Below, one piece after another: positions 6,752 to 12,342 of a DNA stretch of 12,342 nt (the stretch's first letter is position 1; each line of letters begins with the position of its first letter). The stretch is taken from assembly GCA_044375105.1 (NCBI GenBank), contig JBILNK010000130.1, positions 1-12,342 of the forward strand, in the 5' to 3' direction. The notes beneath the pieces were generated by a model that was not told the DNA's origin, did no database searches, and saw nothing but the letters and a program-made list of their open reading frames with translations. Origin of the DNA: JBIKLM01 sp044375105. GTDB lineage: Bacteria > Planctomycetota > UBA1135 > GCA-002686595. A program made the position numbers and the translations under genes.

Positions 6752-7435
6752 ATGAAACCCCGCGTGATCGTCCTCGAGGACGAACCCGACATCGCCGAGC
6801 TGATCTCCCAGGCCCTGCAGCGGGAGGGCTGCACGGTGGAGCGCTTCGAGGACGGGCTGGCGGGCCTGTCGGCCGTGCAGGCCAAGCGCCCGGAGCTCTT
6901 GGTCCTCGACCTGATGATGCCGGGCATGGACGGCCTGTCGGTGTGCCGCGAGCTGCGCCGCGAGCGCGCGACGCGGGACCTGCCGATCCTGATCGTCTCG
7001 GCGCGCAGCGAAGAAGCCGACGTGGTCTGCGGCCTCGAGCTCGGCGCCGACGACTACGTGACCAAGCCCTTCTCGCCGCGCGTGCTGGCGGCGCGCGCCA
7101 AGAACCTGCTGCGCCGCACCCCGAGCACGCCCGCCGATCCGGCCAAGGGCGACCGCCTGGTGGTGGGCGAGATCGAGCTCGACCTGCCGCGCTTCGAGGT
7201 CAAGGTGCGCGGCGAGCGCGTCGAGCTGACCCGCACCGAATTCCGCATCCTGCAGTTCCTGTGCGGCAAGCCGGGCCGCGTGCGCGCCCGCGCCGAGATC
7301 CTCGAATTCGTCGAGGGCGGCCCGTCCCTCGATCGCACGGTCGACGTGCACATCGCCTCCCTGCGCCGCAAGCTCGGCGCGGAGGGCGAGCTGATCGAGA
7401 CCGTGCGCGGGGTCGGCTATCGCATGCGCGATTGA
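6752..7435 (+). CDS. phoB: PhoB-type (OmpR family) two-component response regulator
   Basis: This 227-residue transcription factor has a receiver domain (1-120) and a winged-helix OmpR/PhoB DNA-binding domain (about 135-226). The receiver shows the acidic pair Glu9-Asp10 in VLEDEPDI, phospho-acceptor Asp53 in VLDLMMPGMDG, switch Ser83 in IVSARSEE, and Lys105 in GADDYVTKPFSP, with Tyr102 as the aromatic switch. The DNA-binding part shows ELTRTEFRILQFL (158-170), SLDRTVDVHIASLRRKLG (192-209) and ETVRGVGYRM (216-225). The length matches PhoB. The receiver closely follows PhoB (EDEPDI, PGMDGLSVC, GLELGADDYVTKPFSP), and a PhoR-type kinase follows, so the pair is named PhoBR; phosphate control itself is inference, since no pho genes or Pho boxes are visible. 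The start is the ATG at 6752, with no Shine-Dalgarno. Confidence 0.9.
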   Translation: MKPRVIVLEDEPDIAELISQALQREGCTVERFEDGLAGLSAVQAKRPELLVLDLMMPGMDGLSVCRELRRERATRDLPILIVSARSEEADVVCGLELGADDYVTKPFSPRVLAARAKNLLRRTPSTPADPAKGDRLVVGEIELDLPRFEVKVRGERVELTRTEFRILQFLCGKPGRVRARAEILEFVEGGPSLDRTVDVHIASLRRKLGAEGELIETVRGVGYRMRD

Positions 7436-7476
7436 GCGGCGGCCGGCCGGCGGCAGCCGGCGTCGGCAGCCGCCGC
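7436..7476 (+). promoter_or_regulatory. Nested stem-loop between regulator and kinase genes
   Basis: Beginning with the base after the regulator's stop codon, GCGGCGGC (7436-7443) pairs with GCCGCCGC (7469-7476). Inside, GCCGGC (7446-7451) pairs with GCCGGC (7456-7461) across a GGCA loop. There is no T-run. It lies in the 209-bp non-coding gap (7436-7644), unusually long for a regulator-kinase pair. It could act as a partial terminator or an mRNA-stability element lowering kinase output relative to the regulator; this is inference. Confidence 0.35.
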
Positions 7477-7644
7477 CGCAGCGCCCGCCAGGCCTCCCAG
7501 CGCCCCGCGTGCCCCCGCCCCGCTCGCCCCCGCCGCGTTCGGCCCACCCGGCCGAAGAGGCCGCCCCCCCGAGCAGCTCCTCTGCCACGGCCAGGCCCAC
7601 GGGCGCCCCAGCGGCCCCGCGCGCAGGCAGCGGCGCCTCCCCCC

Positions 7645-8988
7645 ATGGCAGTCCCGTTCAGTTTCTCCGATCCGCTGGTGCGCCAGAGCCTGCTGGGCTC
7701 GGCGCTCGTGCTCGCGCCGGCCCTCGGCCTGTGGCCCCTGCACCCCCTGGCGGGGCTGGCCGCCGGCGGCCTGGGCGCCCTGCTCGCAGCGCGCCTGGCG
7801 CAAAAGCGCGCCGAAGCGCTGCGCGAACAGGTGCTTTCCCTGCCGGTGCGGCTGATCCGCTCGGCGGCCCCGGACGAGTCCGAGATGGCCAGCCTGGTCG
7901 AGCGTGCCCGCGAGCGCGTAGCCGAGGTGCTGCGCCAGCTGCGCGACGAGCGCATCGACTTCCAGGGCATCCTGCAGGGCACCAACAACGGCATCTTGGT
8001 GCTGGGCGACGAGGACCGCGTCGAGCGCATCAACGAGGCCGCCCATCGCATGCTGGAGTCGCCCCACGACGCCCTGGGGCGCACCTTGGGCGAGCTCTCG
8101 CGCAATCTCGAGCTGCTGGGCTTCGTGACCGAGGTGCGCTCCGGCGGCCAGCCCGCCCCGCGCCAGATCCCCTTCGCGCAGAGCAAAGGCCAGCGGCTGC
8201 TGCGCGTCAGCGGCAGCTTGATCCCGGCCAGCCAGGATCGCCAGCGCGTGCTGCTGGCCATGCACGACGTGACCGACCTCAAGCGCCTCGAGCAGGTGCG
8301 CACCGACTTCGTCACCAACGTGACCCACGAGATGCGCTCGCCGCTGAGCTCGATCCTGGGTTTCGCCGAGACCCTCGCCAGCCGCACGGACGAGCTGCCC
8401 GCGGACGCCCTGGACGGCCTCGAGCGCATCGTGCGCAACGCGCGGCGCCTGAACGCGATCATCGGCGACCTGGTGCAGCTTTCGCGGCTCGAACACGCCG
8501 AGGCGCCCGAGCTGGCCCCCCTGGCGCCGCTCGAGCTGCTGCAGGACCTGATGGCCAACTTCCAGGACGCCGCCAGCGAGCGCGGCATCGAGCTGGTGCT
8601 CGACGCCGAGGACCTGCCCGACAGCCTGGACCTGGACCGCGGGCTGGTCGAGCGCGCGCTCAACAACCTGGTCGACAACGCGATCAAGTACAGCCCGAGC
8701 GGCGGGCTGGTGAGCGTGGTCGCGCGGGCCACTTCGCAGCAGTTCGAGGTGGCGGTCAGCGACCAGGGCCCGGGCATCCCCCGCGAGCACCAGGCGCGCA
8801 TCTTCGAGCGCTTCTATCGCGTCGATGCGGCCCGCGCGCGGGCCGTGGGCGGCACCGGCCTCGGCCTGGCGATCGTCAAGCACGCCGCGGCCTTGCACGG
8901 CGGCCGGGTGACGGTCGAGAGCCAGATCGGCGAGGGCTCGACCTTCGTGCTGACCCTGCCCCTGGCCCCGATCGGGCGCGGGCGATGA
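7645..8988 (+). CDS. phoR: PhoR-type membrane sensor histidine kinase with PAS domain
   Basis: This 447-residue kinase should autophosphorylate on a histidine and pass the phosphate to the upstream regulator. Residues 12-31 and 33-51 are two hydrophobic helices with almost no periplasmic loop, as in PhoR, so sensing is probably in the membrane or cytoplasm. Residues 55-105 are a charged linker. A PAS domain spans about 105-215 (NNGILVLGDEDRVERINEAA at 114-133). The HisKA box is FVTNVTHEMRSPLSSILGF (222-240) with His228, and matches the PhoR pattern. The catalytic domain has the N box ALNNLVDNAIKYSP (338-351), G1 DQGPGIP (373-379), F box FERFYR (387-392) and G2 GTGLGLAIVK (403-412). The start was set at ATG 7645 because the frame upstream is Pro/Arg-rich. 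The end overlaps the next start codon (ATGA at 8985-8988). Confidence 0.92.
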   Translation: MAVPFSFSDPLVRQSLLGSALVLAPALGLWPLHPLAGLAAGGLGALLAARLAQKRAEALREQVLSLPVRLIRSAAPDESEMASLVERARERVAEVLRQLRDERIDFQGILQGTNNGILVLGDEDRVERINEAAHRMLESPHDALGRTLGELSRNLELLGFVTEVRSGGQPAPRQIPFAQSKGQRLLRVSGSLIPASQDRQRVLLAMHDVTDLKRLEQVRTDFVTNVTHEMRSPLSSILGFAETLASRTDELPADALDGLERIVRNARRLNAIIGDLVQLSRLEHAEAPELAPLAPLELLQDLMANFQDAASERGIELVLDAEDLPDSLDLDRGLVERALNNLVDNAIKYSPSGGLVSVVARATSQQFEVAVSDQGPGIPREHQARIFERFYRVDAARARAVGGTGLGLAIVKHAAALHGGRVTVESQIGEGSTFVLTLPLAPIGRGR

Positions 8989-9971
8989 GGACCGCCCCGG
9001 CCCCGCCCCTGGCGGGCCTGCCCTTCACCGCCCCCGCCCTGCTGGCGCCCATGGAGGGCGTCACCGACCCCTGCTTCCGCGACCTGCTGTTCGCGCGCCA
9101 GGGCCCCGAGCACCTGGGCGGCGCGACCACCGAGTTCCTGCGCGTGGTCGACCACGCCCGCGGCGCCCGCCAGATCGAGGACAGCCTCGGACCGAGGCGC
9201 TGGCCCCAGCCGGTGGCCCTGCAGCTGATGGGCAGCCACGCGCCTTCCCTGGCCGACACCGCCCGCCGCGCGCGGGACCTCGGCGTGCCGCTGATCGACT
9301 TGAACTTCGGCTGCCCGGCCAAGGGCGCCCTGCGCGGCTGTGCAGGCTCGGCGCTGCTCGAACGCCCCGCCGAGCTCGAGGCCCTGGTGCGCGCGGTCGC
9401 CGCGGCCGTGCCCGACCTGCCGGTCAGCGCCAAGCTGCGCGCCGGCGTCGAACACGCCCGCGACGTCGAGCTCTTGGTGCGCGCCGCGGAGGCCGGCGGG
9501 GCGCGGCTGATCACGCTGCATTGCCGCACGCGCCAGGAGGGCTATTGCGAGGAGGTCGATTGGGGCCGCCTGGCGCGCGCCGCGGCGGCGGTGCGGGTGC
9601 CGATCTGCGGCAACGGCGGCGTGGCGGCCCACGGCGATCTCGCACGGCTGCGGCGCGAAACCGGCTGCGCCCTGGTGATGGTCGGGCGGGCGGCCTTGGC
9701 GGACCCCTGGATCTTTTCCGGGGAAAGCGTCTCGCGCGAGCGGGCCGCCGAGTTCCTGCTCGAGTACTGGAGCCTGCTGATCGAGCGCGGCGGCGCCGGG
9801 CCGAGCGGCGCGCTGGCGCGCTCGAAGCAGCTGTTCCACTTCTTCCGCGCCGGCGGCCTGATCCAGGGCGAGCACTCCGCCTGGCTGCGCGCCCGGGATC
9901 CGGACAGCGTGCGGGCAACGCTCCAGCGCATCGCCGCCGGCAGCCCCGAGATCCGGCCGCCCGAGGCATGA
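8985..9971 (+). CDS. tRNA-dihydrouridine synthase (Dus family)
   Basis: This 328-residue FMN enzyme is predicted to reduce uridines to dihydrouridine in tRNA, using NADPH. It has a TIM-barrel opening LLAPMEGVTDPCFR (19-32), VALQLMGS (77-84), the catalytic loop LNFGCPAKGALRGCAGSALL (106-125) with Cys110, VSAKLRAG (147-154), TLHCRTRQEGY (177-187) with His179, GNGGV (209-213) and MVGRAALADPWIF (232-244) for flavin phosphate binding. A helical C-terminal RNA-binding domain follows (about 250-315). HCRTR and GNGGV depart from the commoner HGRT and GNGD, but the key Cys, Lys149 and His are kept. The subtype (DusA, DusB or DusC) is not resolved; length fits DusB or DusC. Its ATG lies inside the kinase stop (ATGA), so it is probably translated by coupling from the kinase message. 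Confidence 0.9.
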   Translation: MRTAPAPPLAGLPFTAPALLAPMEGVTDPCFRDLLFARQGPEHLGGATTEFLRVVDHARGARQIEDSLGPRRWPQPVALQLMGSHAPSLADTARRARDLGVPLIDLNFGCPAKGALRGCAGSALLERPAELEALVRAVAAAVPDLPVSAKLRAGVEHARDVELLVRAAEAGGARLITLHCRTRQEGYCEEVDWGRLARAAAAVRVPICGNGGVAAHGDLARLRRETGCALVMVGRAALADPWIFSGESVSRERAAEFLLEYWSLLIERGGAGPSGALARSKQLFHFFRAGGLIQGEHSAWLRARDPDSVRATLQRIAAGSPEIRPPEA

Positions 9972-10304
9972 CCCGCGCCCAGCGGCGCGAGCGCGGCGGC
10001 CGGCGGAGCCAGAGACCCGCACGGCATACCCCGACCGCGCCGAGCGCGCCGCCCCGCCCCGCTCGTGCGAATTTTCGCGGAAGTCGGGCCCCGCCGCCGG
10101 AGCGACCCTATACTCTCCGCCCCCACGGGGAGATCGCGGACGCGCTGCCAGGCGCGGCACGCCCGACCGATCCCCCGGGTCCCCCGAGATCGTCCCCCGG
10201 CCCAGCCCGGGAGTTTCCGTCCCAACCCCACGCCAGCCGCCCGCCGGCCAACGTGGATTCCCAGGCTCGCCCGAGCCTTGCCCCCTTTCCGGTCCATCCC
10301 GAGC
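9972..10304 (+). other. Non-coding leader region upstream of speA
   Basis: No frame here looks coding and there is no ATG between the putative -10 and the speA start. It contains a small palindrome GCGAA/TTCGC (10067-10078) in the only AT-rich patch, a TATACT hexamer, three direct copies of TCCCCCG (10171-10177, 10180-10186, 10193-10199), and CCCGGG pairs (10174-10179 and 10206-10211) that could fold together. No known polyamine or arginine riboswitch is recognised. Confidence 0.45.
10109..10114 (+). promoter_or_regulatory. Probable -10 element of speA
   Basis: TATACT matches the sigma-70 -10 consensus at five of six positions and stands out in GC-rich DNA. The expected -35 position reads GGGCCC, so recognition would need an activator or a different sigma. 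If used, the mRNA would have an untranslated leader of roughly 180 nt. Confidence 0.4.
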
Positions 10305-12230
<1,926 letters not shown>

Positions 12231-12233
12231 TCG

Positions 12234-12247
12234 GCCGGCTCGCCGGC
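12234..12247 (+). terminator. Weak hairpin behind speA
   Basis: GCCGGC (12234-12239) is repeated at 12242-12247 and can fold back, with four to five effective base pairs, three bases after the speA stop codon. No T-run follows. It is listed because it sits where a terminator is expected; it may be chance in this GC-rich sequence. The remaining bases to the window end show no gene. Confidence 0.2.
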
Positions 12248-12342
12248 GGCGCCTGCGGGCGGCGGCGGGCCCGGCCCTGATCCCTTCGGCCTGGCAGCAC
12301 AGCCCCCGACCCGCCCCGCTCCGCTCCCCAGCCCCCCACCCG

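Noticed and set aside
5617..6927. In-frame upstream extension of the lipoprotein gene to 6927
   Set aside because: This stretch overlaps the dehydratase in another frame and translates to Arg/Gly/Ala-rich sequence. The GTG at 5616 gives a proper signal peptide and lipobox and a GTGA overlap.

Overview
The window is chromosomal DNA of very high GC (above 70% by eye, with third codon positions almost entirely G or C). It carries nine protein genes: eight complete, one running off the left edge. I see no tRNA, rRNA, CRISPR array, insertion sequence or phage gene. The lineage cannot be fixed from the sequence. High GC, a membrane-anchored GYF_2-domain protein, a sulfatase-like lipoprotein and starts without Shine-Dalgarno sequences would fit a high-GC planctomycete or a myxobacterium-like deltaproteobacterial lineage; this is inference.

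Left block, all on the minus strand, read from right to left. A PLP-dependent threonine/serine dehydratase (5613-6623) overlaps by 4 bp (GTGA) a 668-residue predicted lipoprotein (3610-5616). The lipoprotein keeps the layout of a sulfatase/alkaline-phosphatase-superfamily domain but appears to have lost its metal and nucleophile residues. A 463-bp non-coding stretch follows, with three hairpins packed directly behind the lipoprotein stop codon. Then come an ArsR-like winged-helix regulator (2577-3146), a TrmJ-type SPOUT RNA methyltransferase (1470-2324), a two-TM, coiled-coil, GYF_2 protein (653-1189), and a partial single-pass membrane protein joined to it by an ATGA overlap (1-656).

Right block, all on the plus strand, starting from a 128-bp divergent intergenic region (6624-6751). 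A PhoB-type response regulator (6752-7435) is followed, across a 209-bp gap holding a nested stem-loop, by a PhoR-type sensor kinase (7645-8988). The kinase overlaps by 4 bp (ATGA) a tRNA-dihydrouridine synthase (8985-9971). After a 333-bp leader comes a full-length biosynthetic arginine decarboxylase, speA (10305-12230).

The window is mostly housekeeping and regulatory: two tRNA-modification genes (trmJ, dus), one two-component system, and amino-acid and polyamine metabolism (dehydratase, speA). The most unusual items are the sulfatase-like probable pseudoenzyme lipoprotein, the Dus gene translationally coupled to a histidine kinase, the GYF_2 membrane pair, and three intergenic RNA-hairpin arrangements. 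I found no clear defence system or mobile element.
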